Positions 7,845-16,787 are shown, counted from the first letter of the stretch. The stretch: DNA of 46,999 nt from Pelolinea sp. (GCA_012797975.1 JAAZOD010000034.1:1-46999), one strand, 5' to 3'. A program made the numbers and translations. The notes: generated from the sequence alone by a model not told the origin.

Positions 7845-9956
7845 TCATCTTTCCTCAGATGAAAGCTTGAACCCCATACTGCGCGGTTTCAACTTTTTTT
7901 GAGTGCTTTTTACATCTTCAATGGCCTGGCTGAAATGCTGCATGCCAACCACAATACCTTTCTCCGCGAAATCCTTTTCACGCAGTGCCAGCAGCGCAGC
8001 CAAACGGCATACTTCCGCAATATCAGCGCCCGAGAAATCATCCGCAGCGCGCGCCAGCTCGGGAAGGTTCACCGTTTTATCCAGTGGAATACGAGCAGTA
8101 TGTACCTTGAAGATCGCTTCACGTGTGCCGGCATCGGGCAGCGGTATGTACACCTGCAGGTCAAAACGCCCCGGGCGCAGCAAGGCAGGGTCAAGCAGAT
8201 CGGCCGCATTGGTGGCAGCGATCACAAAAACGTTTTCCAACGTCTCGATCCCATCCATTTCGGTCAATAGTTGATTGACCAGACTATCAGAGATGCCGCT
8301 CACGTCACGCCCGCGCACAGCACCCAATGCATCGATCTCATCAAAGAAAATGATGGCCGGTGCCACCTCGCGCGCTTTGGCAAAGATGAAGCGTATCTTT
8401 TCTTCCGATTCTCCATACCATTTGGAACGCAGTTCCGGACCGCGCACCGCAATGAAATTCGCCCCGCATTGATTGGCGGCCGCTTTTGCCAGCAATGTCT
8501 TTCCTGTTCCCGGAGGGCCGTAGAGCAAAAGCCCCTTGGCCGGTCGGATGCCGGCGGCTTTATAAGCATCCGCTTTCTGGATACCAAAAACGATGCTCTC
8601 GATAATAATGCGCTTGACCTCTTCCAAACCCCCAACCTGGTCCCAACTAATGTTGGGTGAAACCTGCACCATCACTTCCCGCATGGCCGAGGGTTTGACT
8701 ACATTCAACGCAGTTTGAAAATCCTGCGCAGTGATCGTCAATCCATCCACGCTCACTTCCCCTTCTTCCAGCTTCTCCTCCGGCACAGCGTTGCGCAGCG
8801 CAGTGTAACCGGCTTCACGGCACAGAGCAGCCATATCAGCCCCTACAAACCCGACCGTTTTTTCTGCAAGATATGGAAGATCGACATCTTCTGCCAGGGG
8901 CATGCGCCGGGTATGGATCTCCAGGATCTGTTTTCTGCCTGCCCTATCCGGAACGCCGATATGGATCTCATGTTCAAACCTGCCAGGGCGCCGCAGCGCA
9001 GAATCAATGGAATTGACCCGGTTGGTAGTGCCGATCACCACCACACCTTTCAGTTCGGTAAGGCCATCCATGAGGGTCAGCAGGGTGGCAACCAGTCGCC
9101 GCTCCACCTCGCCCTTCGATTCATCACGCTTGGGAGCCAGAGCATCCAATTCATCGATCGTGATGATAGCAGGCGCATTCGCGCGCGCATCGTTGAAGAT
9201 ATCGCGTAGGTGTTTTTCGCTTTCCCCGTACAACGCACTCACGATCTCAGGACCTTGAATGGAATAGAACTTTGCACCCACCTCATTGCTCAGCGCTTTG
9301 GCGATCAATGTTTTTCCAGTCCCAGGAGGACCATACAGGATGACCCCGCGCGGCGCTTCAATCCCCAATTGCGCAAACGTTTCGGGGGAACGTAACGGGA
9401 ATTCGACCAACTCACGGATGCGCCGTATCTCACGCGATAGACCGCCGATATCCCGATAGGTCACTCCCGTGGCTTGCGGAGCAGTTTCCGAGCGACTTTC
9501 AATTTTGATGGCGGTCGTTTCCCCTACGAATACGACCCCGGCCGGTTCTGTTTTGAGGACTTCCACATTCACGATTGACCCGCTCAATGTGAAAACGGGT
9601 ATTTGTTGAGACTCTGAAACCACCCGTTCGTTCAGAAAGACTTTCAACAAATGCTCGCCTTCCGAACCCGACCAGGTGGAAGGCACACGCACCGAAATGC
9701 TTTTTGCCAGTGGAAATTCTTTTTTCTCGACAGAAACGGTTTTGCCGGGGCGCACTTTCAGGTGCAGCCGCAAGTATTTATCCACCAGGACGACCTCATC
9801 TCCCCCTACGATGGAATCAACAATGGCGCCACAACGGTTTTTTTCATAACCTAGAAGGACAGACGCATGATCGTTTTGGAAACTCCCAGCGCTGGTTTTC
9901 AGGATGACTTTCCCTGTTCCCTCCAGTTCAATCGCCTCTTCGATTATCATTTCCAT
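7845..9956 (-). CDS. Cdc48/VCP-like double AAA+ ATPase
   Basis: A 703-residue protein with an N-terminal region of about 165 residues resembling the Cdc48/VAT N domain, followed by two complete AAA+ modules. D1 has Walker A GPPGTGKT (209-216), Walker B IITIDELDA (264-272) and RRPGRF arginine fingers. D2 has Walker A at 480-487, Walker B IIFFDEIDA (535-543), pore residues KWYGESE and LLRPGRF. The family forms hexamers that extract and unfold proteins with ATP. It is the first gene of the minus-strand block; GGAGGG lies about ten bases before the ATG. Forty bases separate it from the GrpE-like gene. Its location suggests that it passes unfolded or aggregated clients to the neighbouring Hsp70 set. 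Similar proteins occur in archaea and some bacteria. Confidence 0.92.
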   Translation of the reverse strand: MEMIIEEAIELEGTGKVILKTSAGSFQNDHASVLLGYEKNRCGAIVDSIVGGDEVVLVDKYLRLHLKVRPGKTVSVEKKEFPLAKSISVRVPSTWSGSEGEHLLKVFLNERVVSESQQIPVFTLSGSIVNVEVLKTEPAGVVFVGETTAIKIESRSETAPQATGVTYRDIGGLSREIRRIRELVEFPLRSPETFAQLGIEAPRGVILYGPPGTGKTLIAKALSNEVGAKFYSIQGPEIVSALYGESEKHLRDIFNDARANAPAIITIDELDALAPKRDESKGEVERRLVATLLTLMDGLTELKGVVVIGTTNRVNSIDSALRRPGRFEHEIHIGVPDRAGRKQILEIHTRRMPLAEDVDLPYLAEKTVGFVGADMAALCREAGYTALRNAVPEEKLEEGEVSVDGLTITAQDFQTALNVVKPSAMREVMVQVSPNISWDQVGGLEEVKRIIIESIVFGIQKADAYKAAGIRPAKGLLLYGPPGTGKTLLAKAAANQCGANFIAVRGPELRSKWYGESEEKIRFIFAKAREVAPAIIFFDEIDALGAVRGRDVSGISDSLVNQLLTEMDGIETLENVFVIAATNAADLLDPALLRPGRFDLQVYIPLPDAGTREAIFKVHTARIPLDKTVNLPELARAADDFSGADIAEVCRLAALLALREKDFAEKGIVVGMQHFSQAIEDVKSTQKKLKPRSMGFKLSSEER

Positions 9957-10178
9957 GATTGATTGCCCTCCACATTTTACGAAAGTGCTGAATTGGGAAC
10001 AGCATTTTGGTTGCTGGTTCTTTCCTCTGCAGCAAATTCATACGCAGAATCACGAAAAAAGAATCTAGAAAATTAATTCATTATACTTCAGTCTTTTTTG
10101 AATAATCATTTCTGGAAGTTTTTTATTGGATTACAATAGAGTGAATTCAACGAATAGTGCAATAAATTGAGGAGCGCC
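9957..10178. promoter_or_regulatory. Divergent control region of the chaperone block and the 10.2-kb gene
   Basis: A noncoding stretch of 222 bases between two divergent genes. On the minus strand a perfect TATAAT lies at 10085-10080, giving a leader of about 120 bases for the Cdc48-like gene; its -35 is poor. On the plus strand TACAAT at 10132-10137 is a possible -10 for the next gene. I looked for a CIRCE (HrcA) inverted repeat of the TTAGCACTC type and saw none, so heat control of this chaperone block by HrcA is not supported. Confidence 0.4.
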
Positions 10179-10760
10179 ATGCCGAAGAAGAAGACGACCT
10201 GGAAAACGTTTGAGACCGACCATCTTTCCATTAACTTGCCGGATACGTTCATCGGCGGCCAACCTTCGCGCGATCGAAAAGAGCTGCAAGCCGAAGTTCT
10301 GGAACTGCCCATGGAGATCCGCAATGTTTTCAAAAATCTCTTCGCACAGCGCAACTTTGTTTTTCTGGCTGCCGATTGTGATTTCACCAATGAAATGAAC
10401 TCCTTGACCTGCCTGGTGGTGCTGCCTGAGCCCATTCCTCTCATTCAAATCAAATCCAATATCGAAGGGTATGTTCGCTCGGTGAAAAAGAACCTCGGGC
10501 GCGATTTCGAATGTGTTGAAGAGAGTTATTTCGATTATCATGGGCTGCCTGTTGCCCGCCTGCTCTCTGCACAGCACGCCCCCAAAACGCGCAAGAACCC
10601 CGAACCGGCCATTACCCGTAAACATCTGATGTATACCTACCGTTTGCGCAAGCATTATTGGGCTTTTGATTTCATCGCTGACGCTTCCGTTTTCGATAAG
10701 TTCCAACCGATCTTTGAAGAAAGCATCAAGAGTCTGGTTTTCAAAGAGAAAGCAAAATAA
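10179..10760 (+). CDS. Unrecognised soluble protein (193 aa)
   Basis: A protein with no signal peptide and no membrane segment. It starts MPKKKTTWKTFETDHLSINLPDTF and has mixed alpha/beta character. The early SINLPDTF-plus-GGQP pattern and overall size recall Mog1/PsbP- or LpqN-type folds, but I cannot name a family. I chose the ATG at 10179 because TGAGGAG precedes it by about five bases; an in-frame TTG at 10167 is less likely. It is divergent from the chaperone block. A long open frame on the opposite strand (10131-10778) lacks a convincing start and protein-like composition. Function unknown. Confidence 0.7.
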   Translation: MPKKKTTWKTFETDHLSINLPDTFIGGQPSRDRKELQAEVLELPMEIRNVFKNLFAQRNFVFLAADCDFTNEMNSLTCLVVLPEPIPLIQIKSNIEGYVRSVKKNLGRDFECVEESYFDYHGLPVARLLSAQHAPKTRKNPEPAITRKHLMYTYRLRKHYWAFDFIADASVFDKFQPIFEESIKSLVFKEKAK

Positions 10761-11164
10761 GAATTTACCAGCCTGCATTTCTAATTCGCTCAGAGCAAAA
10801 TGGGGGATGAATCTACCGCTATTTGTAAATGAACAGACTTTTGGACAACCCCATGAAGCTGTTCTTGTGGATGCGCTTCAAGGAGTGGGTGGGCATCGTT
10901 TAGTTTTATCCAGCTTTTGAAAGTTGCTCATAACCAATATTGAAATAAAAAATCTGCATACCTCGTGAGAATAAAATTTACAAAATAGTCGTAAGTTTTT
11001 TCAAAAATAAATGTGCACAGCTTCAAAATATATATTGAGATTCGATTGATGAGACCATTTCACCATTTTAAAATAATGGATTAAAATGTATTGTCATTGC
11101 TACTTATCTGAATTTTAAGCGGATGAGAATTTGAATACAAAAAGATATCCGAATTGGGGAATAT
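10761..11164. other. Noncoding AT-rich gap with a promoter at 11046-11074
   Basis: A 404-base stretch without a supported gene. A short open frame at 10807-10920 (37 codons, from ATG) has no clear ribosome-binding site and matches nothing I recognise; it may be a gene remnant. From about 10920 the sequence becomes markedly AT-rich. TTGATG (11046-11051), 17 bases, TAAAAT (11069-11074) forms a good sigma-70-type promoter reading into the following membrane protein. No terminator hairpin with a T-tract was seen after the 10.2-kb gene. Confidence 0.5.
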
Positions 11165-13033
11165 ATGGTTAATAAAAAAAACAGTCAAACTATTATTAAT
11201 ATTTTCTTCGTCTTTCTAATTATTATTTTCCTTTCCTTTTCACTAAAAATCATCCCCACATTTCCTTATTCGATTTCTCGCATTTTTATGGAAAAATCAT
11301 TTCTTACTTTTTTAGTTATCTTACTATGTTCAGTTTTCATAACAAAGGTATTAAAGAACGATTTTGCAATGTTTTTCTTTTTATTAGTTTTGTTTTCGAT
11401 GCCACTGTCTTTCATGTGGAATTCCGGGACAACAAATCAAGCAATCATCGGGGGATTGATTCCTCACCGCGATAGTATGTATTATTACTTGAATGCAAGA
11501 AGTCTGAATGATGGTTTTAAATTCAGTGCTGCCTTACCTGGTAGACCAATCTATCCTGCTTTTTTATCATTAATCTTTTCTCTCACAGGAACCAGTATTC
11601 CAATTTCATTGTTCATTCAAATGGTGATCATCGTAATTTCTGTCTTTTTCTTTTTGAAAGAATTGAAAAATAATCAATTTAATTATTCGATCCCTCTCTT
11701 TTTATTAGGTATTTTTTATTTCGTCAGGAATTATTGCTATTCATTCATGACAGAAGACTTGGGAATCGCGATTGCATTATTATGTATTGTCGCTATTCTT
11801 TCTGGGGTAAGGAAAGAATCTCCCCTTTTTCTATATATAGGTTTCTTTTTTCTCTCATTGTCACAAAACATTCGCCCAAATACATTACTTGTTATTCCCT
11901 TGGTAGGTTTATGGTTTTTTATGTATATAAAAAAGAAAAAATTTGATCTTTCAATGGTCTTGGTAATATTAATGCTAATTTCTGGTTTTTTAATAAACTC
12001 TTATTTCCAATCTACTTTCTCTGTTCCAGGGACCCAAATGTTCTCCTCCTTTGCTCATGGATTTTATGGGCAAACAAAAGGGGGAGCTGGTTGGACACAA
12101 ATATTCAAGGATTTTCCCGGAATAACAGATTCAACAGAAATTATGGCATTAGCTGTCAAGAATATATTTCGCAATCCGATTGGGATCGTTTTAGGTATCT
12201 TAAAATCATATCGAGATTTTTTCCTACCTTCGGATATTTGGGCTTTCGTTTATATAACAAATCCAGTTCATACAATCGGAAATTATTTACCCTGGTTTCT
12301 TATAACTCTATTTTCTATTTTAGGAATATATCAAATATACAATTCCAGAAAAAGTAAATTTTATTCCCTCTTTCTCTTCATATTCATAGGGATATTCTTA
12401 TCAATCCCATTTGCGGTTCCGAGAGATTCCGGATACATGAGGACTTACGCGACAATACACCCCTTCCTTCTTTTCTTCCCCCTCATTGGAATAGAGTACC
12501 TCGTTTCAAGGTATATTTCACCCCAACATCCTCATTCCAATTTTGAAGGAAAAGGATCTTCTGTAACTTTTCTGATTTTTTCAATATTAATCACCTCGCT
12601 TCTTCTAGTAGCAGTACCAATAAACTTTCATCTTAGTAATCATAGCCCTACCAAGAATGAAATGGTTTGCAGCTCCACAGAAAAATCTGTTGCTTTTGAA
12701 ATTACAGAAGGATCCTATTTTATGCTCATTGGGGATGAAAAAAATTGTGGTTTTATTCCTAATTTATGCATTGACCAATTTTTGAAAAATGGAATGCAAA
12801 AAAACCATACTTTATTTGATCTTACAAAATCGGAAATTCATCCGAACGATGATTATCTATTTACAGTAGCAAATGATTTGATTACAAATGATAATCTGTA
12901 TATGTTTATTCCTCTTGATACGAATAACTCAGATAAGAACTTTTTAGGCTTATATTATGGTTGCGCAAGGATTGTTAATAAAGATGAATTCTTCTATGTT
13001 TTAGAGAAATTCCAACAGACAACCTCTTACTAG
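11165..13033 (+). CDS. Polytopic membrane protein, probable GT-C type glycosyltransferase
   Basis: A 622-residue protein with about eleven hydrophobic segments in the first 470 residues and a soluble C-terminal region of about 130 residues (after about 490). In the first large outer loop, PHRDSMYYYLNARSLNDG followed by GRPIYPAFLSLIF fits GT-C transferases (ArnT/PMT/GT39-like), whose first loop carries an Asp needed for catalysis and which use lipid-phosphate sugar donors. A GGGGA ribosome-binding site precedes the ATG. The gene is strongly AT-rich, unlike the flanking housekeeping genes, and stands alone. It may modify surface polysaccharide or protein. Family placement is by topology and the acidic loop motif only. 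Confidence 0.6.
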   Translation: MVNKKNSQTIINIFFVFLIIIFLSFSLKIIPTFPYSISRIFMEKSFLTFLVILLCSVFITKVLKNDFAMFFFLLVLFSMPLSFMWNSGTTNQAIIGGLIPHRDSMYYYLNARSLNDGFKFSAALPGRPIYPAFLSLIFSLTGTSIPISLFIQMVIIVISVFFFLKELKNNQFNYSIPLFLLGIFYFVRNYCYSFMTEDLGIAIALLCIVAILSGVRKESPLFLYIGFFFLSLSQNIRPNTLLVIPLVGLWFFMYIKKKKFDLSMVLVILMLISGFLINSYFQSTFSVPGTQMFSSFAHGFYGQTKGGAGWTQIFKDFPGITDSTEIMALAVKNIFRNPIGIVLGILKSYRDFFLPSDIWAFVYITNPVHTIGNYLPWFLITLFSILGIYQIYNSRKSKFYSLFLFIFIGIFLSIPFAVPRDSGYMRTYATIHPFLLFFPLIGIEYLVSRYISPQHPHSNFEGKGSSVTFLIFSILITSLLLVAVPINFHLSNHSPTKNEMVCSSTEKSVAFEITEGSYFMLIGDEKNCGFIPNLCIDQFLKNGMQKNHTLFDLTKSEIHPNDDYLFTVANDLITNDNLYMFIPLDTNNSDKNFLGLYYGCARIVNKDEFFYVLEKFQQTTSY

Positions 13034-13522
13034 TAAACGAAATGCTTTTCTTTACAATAATCTCAATTCATGATTTTTACACCCTATTCTCACAACAGGA
13101 GAATACTCCATATCTAGGTTTCTGAATTGAGCACTGTCCAGACTTAATTTATCCACATCCCTAGAAAATGTCCCTTGATCTCCAGAATCACTTAAAGTGC
13201 ATAATCGGAAAGAATTATCACAAAATCGTCTTCGTGGAGCATTCTTTTGCTTGCCAGCGCGCGCTGGATGCTTACAGTAGAATAAAAAAATAGATAGGAA
13301 TTTTATAGCGATTATCTTAGTACGGCCTCCTTTTCCTGTCTAGGTTATAAGCAAATGTATTTTGGGCAAACTCAATCGTCCTGCATCATCATTTTCAGTC
13401 CAAACACCGCAATTGAGGTCAGTAGATTATTATGAGATTAAACTGACTTATAGATTGTCGACAGACAGGGATTATACATCAGACAGCTTCACCTCGCACA
13501 ACATATCACACATCTATCCTTA
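13034..13522. other. Noncoding stretch with a 14-bp palindrome
   Basis: About 490 bases with no open frame that I can support on either strand. The only clear element is the perfect palindrome CCAGCGCGCGCTGG at 13254-13267, a GC-rich spot in AT-rich DNA. There is no T-tract beside it, so it is not an evident terminator; it could be a protein-binding site. The rest may be decayed DNA from an earlier insertion. Confidence 0.45.
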
Positions 13523-13551
13523 TTGACCAAATCAATAAAATAATTTAAAAT
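13523..13551 (+). promoter_or_regulatory. Promoter of the ArsR-type regulator/MFS operon
   Basis: TTGACC (13523-13528), a 17-base spacer and TAAAAT (13546-13551) form a near-consensus promoter. Transcription should start near 13558, leaving a leader of about 25 bases. The -10 hexamer overlaps the first of three operator-like repeats. Confidence 0.7.
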
Positions 13552-13583
13552 GGTAAAATAATTTCGAATGACAAAAATAATTT
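13537..13583 (+). repeat. Three identical operator-like repeats (AAAATAATTT)
   Basis: The decamer AAAATAATTT occurs exactly at 13537-13546, 13555-13564 and 13574-13583, at 18- and 19-base steps. Each contains the dyad AAAT-A-ATTT. The set runs from the promoter spacer, across the predicted start site, to the base before the regulator's ATG. This placement suits autorepression by the winged-helix protein encoded immediately downstream. In AT-rich DNA chance repeats are possible, but three exact, evenly spaced copies are unlikely. Confidence 0.55.
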
Positions 13584-14177
13584 ATGAAAAAGTTGAATGA
13601 ATTGCCAAATGTATATACAATAAGCGATCTGAAATCTCTCAGAGTACTTTCTAATTCACTCCACAAACAAATATTTGAGGTCCTAATATCGCAATCTCTA
13701 TCAGCAAAGCAAATTGGCGAAAAACTTGGGATAAATTCGACGAAGCTATATTATCATTTGAAATTAATGGAAAAAGCTGGAATTATTAAAGTTGAGAATA
13801 CACAGATTGTTTCCGGAATCATTGAGAAAAGTTATCGTGCAATTGCGAGACGCTTACAGATTGACCCAAGTCTTCTGACATCTGATTCAGACTTGGGGAA
13901 AGAAAACATTAATCAAGTTCTTTTGTCAACGCTCGAGACTACAAAAAATGATATTGACCGGAGTCTTCATGCCCATTATGCAGAGCTAGAACAAGACCCC
14001 CATGTAATAATCATAAGCCGGCAATTAAGTTACCTTTCTGACGAGCAGGCCAACGAATTTTGCGAAAAACTTAGTTCTTTAATAAAAGATTTTGAAGGTA
14101 AAAATACCAATTCTTCTGATATGCAGTCATTTTCATTAATGGTAGCGTTTTATCCAAACTATTATTTTGAATCGTGA
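13584..14177 (+). CDS. ArsR-type winged-helix transcriptional regulator
   Basis: A 197-residue protein. Residues about 15-75 form a winged helix: LHKQIFEVLISQSLSAKQIG, recognition-helix region INSTKLYYHLKLMEKAGII, then a wing (VENTQIVSGIIEKSYRA). The C-terminal 120 residues are helical and probably bind a ligand or dimerise, as in the helix_turn_helix_20 group of ArsR-like repressors. The gene overlaps or abuts the MFS gene, which it probably represses. There is almost no space for a ribosome-binding site before the ATG (AAAAATAATTT directly precedes it), so translation may be weak. Its AT-rich composition matches the MFS gene. Confidence 0.8.
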   Translation: MKKLNELPNVYTISDLKSLRVLSNSLHKQIFEVLISQSLSAKQIGEKLGINSTKLYYHLKLMEKAGIIKVENTQIVSGIIEKSYRAIARRLQIDPSLLTSDSDLGKENINQVLLSTLETTKNDIDRSLHAHYAELEQDPHVIIISRQLSYLSDEQANEFCEKLSSLIKDFEGKNTNSSDMQSFSLMVAFYPNYYFES

Positions 14178-14217
14178 GGTTCAAATTTCAAAAAGTATTA
14201 TGAAGCGGGGAATCGCC

Positions 14218-15522
14218 ATGGCAATAAAAGAAAACAAGCCAAACAGTTTAAACAAATTTCTGGTTATATGGTCGGGGGAGTTATTGTCTACCATTGGATC
14301 CGGTTTAACGTCCTTTGGATTAGGTGTTTGGATGTTTGAGAAAACTGGATTGGCGACCACTTTTGCCCTGACTGTTTTGTGTGCATATTTACCAAATATC
14401 TTAATCTCACCATTTGCTGGAACTTTGGTTGATCGTTGGAATAGACGGTTGATAATGATCATTTCCGATACGGGGGACGCAATTGTTACGTTAGTCGTCG
14501 TACTATTGTTGCATAACGATCTATTGGAAATCTGGCATATTTATTTGATTGTTGGAATCAGTGCAATTTTTTCAACTTTCCAAGAATTAGCATTTGCTGC
14601 TGGAGTGACAATGCTTGTTCCTAAAAAAGATCTGGCCCGCTCAGGAGGACTAATGCAGATGGGACAAGCGATTCAATTAACCATTTCGCCTATATTAGCG
14701 GGATTATTGTATGCCAAGATTGGACTCTATGGCATTATTTTTATTGATTTTATTACATACTTTTTTGCATTAACTGCTCTCTTTTTAATTCAAATCCCGC
14801 AACCTGAAAGCAACCAATCGACTGATAAAAATTCTACCGGTTCATTTTGGAGAGACACACTCTTAGGAGGACATTACTTACTTTCTCAAAAAGGTTTATT
14901 GGCATTGACGTTGTTTTTCATTCCAGTGAACTTTTTGTTAAATTTTCCTGCTGTTTTGCTTGGCCCACTCGTATTATCTTTTAGTACTACCACCGTTTAT
15001 GGACTAATTCAAACAGTATCAGGGATTGGAATGATCGGTGGTAGTCTATTAATGGGTATCTGGGGAGACAAGATAAAAAATCGAACTCGAGCAATAATTT
15101 GCTTTGTTTTATTTTCAGCATTTGGTTTAGGTTTACTTGGTATACAACCGAAAATACTTTGGATTTGTCTAGGATATTCAATAATTTTGTTTTGTATCCC
15201 ATTTATTTCTGGAACCATGCAAGGGATCTTTCAAGATAAAGTTGAACCAAGCGTACAAGGGCGCGTATTTGCCTTCAAATCACTATTATCCCGATCGCTC
15301 CTTCCGCTAGCATACCTAATGGCAGGAATTTTAGCGGACAAAATATTTAATCCACTATTAATGCCCAATGGAAAATTATCAAAAGGAACAATTGGATCAA
15401 TAATTGGAATTGGACCGGGAAGAGGTATAGGTTTAATGTTTATCATTTCCGCAGTTTTTCTTTTCTTCGTATGTATCATGGCATGGAAAAATACTGATAT
15501 CAATTCAACTGAAACCGGTTAA
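14218..15522 (+). CDS. MFS exporter (MefA/MFS_3-like)
   Basis: A protein of 434 residues with about twelve membrane segments. Motif A of the major facilitator superfamily is present between helices 2 and 3 (GTLVDRWNRR). The N-terminal pattern KFLVIWSGELLSTIGSGLTSFGLGVWMFEKTG is typical of the macrolide-efflux/enterobactin-exporter branch (MFS_3). I chose the ATG at 14218 because CGGGG lies seven bases before it; an ATG at 14200 and a TTG at 14167 are in frame but have poor spacing. It follows the ArsR-like regulator in one operon, a common layout for inducible drug efflux. The exported compound is unknown. Confidence 0.8.
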   Translation: MAIKENKPNSLNKFLVIWSGELLSTIGSGLTSFGLGVWMFEKTGLATTFALTVLCAYLPNILISPFAGTLVDRWNRRLIMIISDTGDAIVTLVVVLLLHNDLLEIWHIYLIVGISAIFSTFQELAFAAGVTMLVPKKDLARSGGLMQMGQAIQLTISPILAGLLYAKIGLYGIIFIDFITYFFALTALFLIQIPQPESNQSTDKNSTGSFWRDTLLGGHYLLSQKGLLALTLFFIPVNFLLNFPAVLLGPLVLSFSTTTVYGLIQTVSGIGMIGGSLLMGIWGDKIKNRTRAIICFVLFSAFGLGLLGIQPKILWICLGYSIILFCIPFISGTMQGIFQDKVEPSVQGRVFAFKSLLSRSLLPLAYLMAGILADKIFNPLLMPNGKLSKGTIGSIIGIGPGRGIGLMFIISAVFLFFVCIMAWKNTDINSTETG

Positions 15523-15637
15523 CACTGTGTCATTCACAATATAGTCAATAATTTTTGTATAATTGGTAAATTTCTTCTCCCTCCCCTGATCTGGTCCAAG
15601 GAAAAAATTCGGCGATCTGATTTTGATTGTTCACTAA
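15523..15637. other. Convergent gap between MFS and RdhA-like genes
   Basis: A short 115-base noncoding stretch where two operons meet. No strong hairpin followed by T's was found on either strand. It marks the change from AT-rich DNA on the left to GC-richer DNA on the right. Confidence 0.4.
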
Positions 15638-16780
15638 CTACCCCAGAAAATCCTTCCCGCTCTTCCTCTCTCTGCGGCCGTACACAATTTCATCAGCCCA
15701 GGCCATCCAGCGTTGGTGCGGACCTTTGATGCTGGCAAATTCCGCCATGGTCTTGTGAAGCAGGGTGTGCGGTTTTGTCCACGGGCAGGCAGACATACAG
15801 CGCCCGCAGCTGGTCTGGTTCACCGCCCAATAAGCGTAGCATTTCTTTTCATCCAATTTCCATTTACGCACGCCATTGTGTTCCTGTTTCTCGCCGCTTG
15901 GGATGGCGCCCACCGGGCAATGTCTGGCGCACGCTTTGCACTGCTCACAGAAGCTCTGCACCCCCAAATCGACCGGGGTATCGCTGGCCAGCGGCATATC
16001 GGTCGTGACCACTGCCAAGCGCAAACCCAAGCCAAATTCCTTGGTCAGCAAATATCCCGCCCGTGATAGCTCCCCCAGCCCGCAATCCACGGCAATGGGC
16101 ACCGGCAGAACCTGATAATTGCCAAAGTGGTGAGCACGTGCCGCATACCCCCAGCCCCGCAGCATGGCTGCCAGTTGGATGGAAACCCAGGCGCTGCTGG
16201 TATATCCTTTGGCGGTCGTGAGCAGTTCAGGAAAAAACGGCTGCGCCTGCATGAGATCGTGATCCATGCCGAACCCCAAAGCAACGGCATAGGTGTGCGG
16301 CGGAAGGTCAATCGCTGTGCCCCGCGGTGAAAAGCCGGCTCTATCGCCGTTGGAACAGCCCACATGGCTGTAGACCCATTCCGGCTTCAGCGGTGCGATC
16401 CCCACCAAGTCGGCGCCCAGGAATTTGGCGAATCCCTTGATCTTTGCGCTGGCTCTGGCCGGATCGATTGTCACTTTTTGGGGTGCCGGTTCGCCCTCGA
16501 CGAAACAGGCGGGACTGACCATGCGCAAAGCCCAGAACTGCGATGCAAAGAAGGGGGCATCCTCTTTGCCGCTCGAGCCAAGCTTCAAGCGTTCGTGCTG
16601 AAGTTCGTAGAACTTTCGCTCATCGGGATGCCGGCTGAAGTATTCAACCGCCGGAGCCGAGTCGGCGCCAAAATAACGCACCAGGTCGTGAACGGCAAAG
16701 ACCGTATCCCTCTCATCGACCCGCTCAATTTTTCCTACCCTATCTTTTATGTACGTTGGAACTGCGATTTTCTTTTTCAT
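15638..16780 (-). CDS. Cytosolic RdhA-like double-[4Fe-4S] protein (reductive dehalogenase family)
   Basis: A 380-residue protein. The C-terminal ferredoxin-like part has CEQCKACARHCP (Cys278, 281, 284, 288), then KCYAYWAVNQTSCGRCMSACPWTKP pattern residues (Cys314, 325, 328, 332). The KCY-x-[FY]-W...C-x2-C-x3-CP block is characteristic of RdhA reductive dehalogenases, which carry a corrinoid and two Fe-S clusters. Residues about 110-260 would form the corrinoid/nitroreductase-like fold. There is no twin-arginine signal and no small RdhB anchor gene nearby, so it is not a classical respiratory enzyme. QueG (epoxyqueuosine reductase) is a distant relative to exclude. Start at 16780: AGGG upstream, 8 bases after the preceding gene's stop, so it shares an operon with the acyl-CoA synthetase. 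Confidence 0.75.
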   Translation of the reverse strand: MKKKIAVPTYIKDRVGKIERVDERDTVFAVHDLVRYFGADSAPAVEYFSRHPDERKFYELQHERLKLGSSGKEDAPFFASQFWALRMVSPACFVEGEPAPQKVTIDPARASAKIKGFAKFLGADLVGIAPLKPEWVYSHVGCSNGDRAGFSPRGTAIDLPPHTYAVALGFGMDHDLMQAQPFFPELLTTAKGYTSSAWVSIQLAAMLRGWGYAARAHHFGNYQVLPVPIAVDCGLGELSRAGYLLTKEFGLGLRLAVVTTDMPLASDTPVDLGVQSFCEQCKACARHCPVGAIPSGEKQEHNGVRKWKLDEKKCYAYWAVNQTSCGRCMSACPWTKPHTLLHKTMAEFASIKGPHQRWMAWADEIVYGRRERKSGKDFLG

Positions 16781-16787
16781 TCCTACC

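Noticed and set aside
9957-10178. CIRCE/HrcA operator before the chaperone block
   Set aside because: No inverted repeat of the TTAGCACTC-N9-GAGTGCTAA type was found in the divergent region.
10131-10778. Long minus-strand open frame (215 codons) opposite the 10.2-kb gene
   Set aside because: It has no clear ribosome-binding site and unconvincing composition; the plus-strand frame has ATG with TGAGGAG and protein-like sequence.
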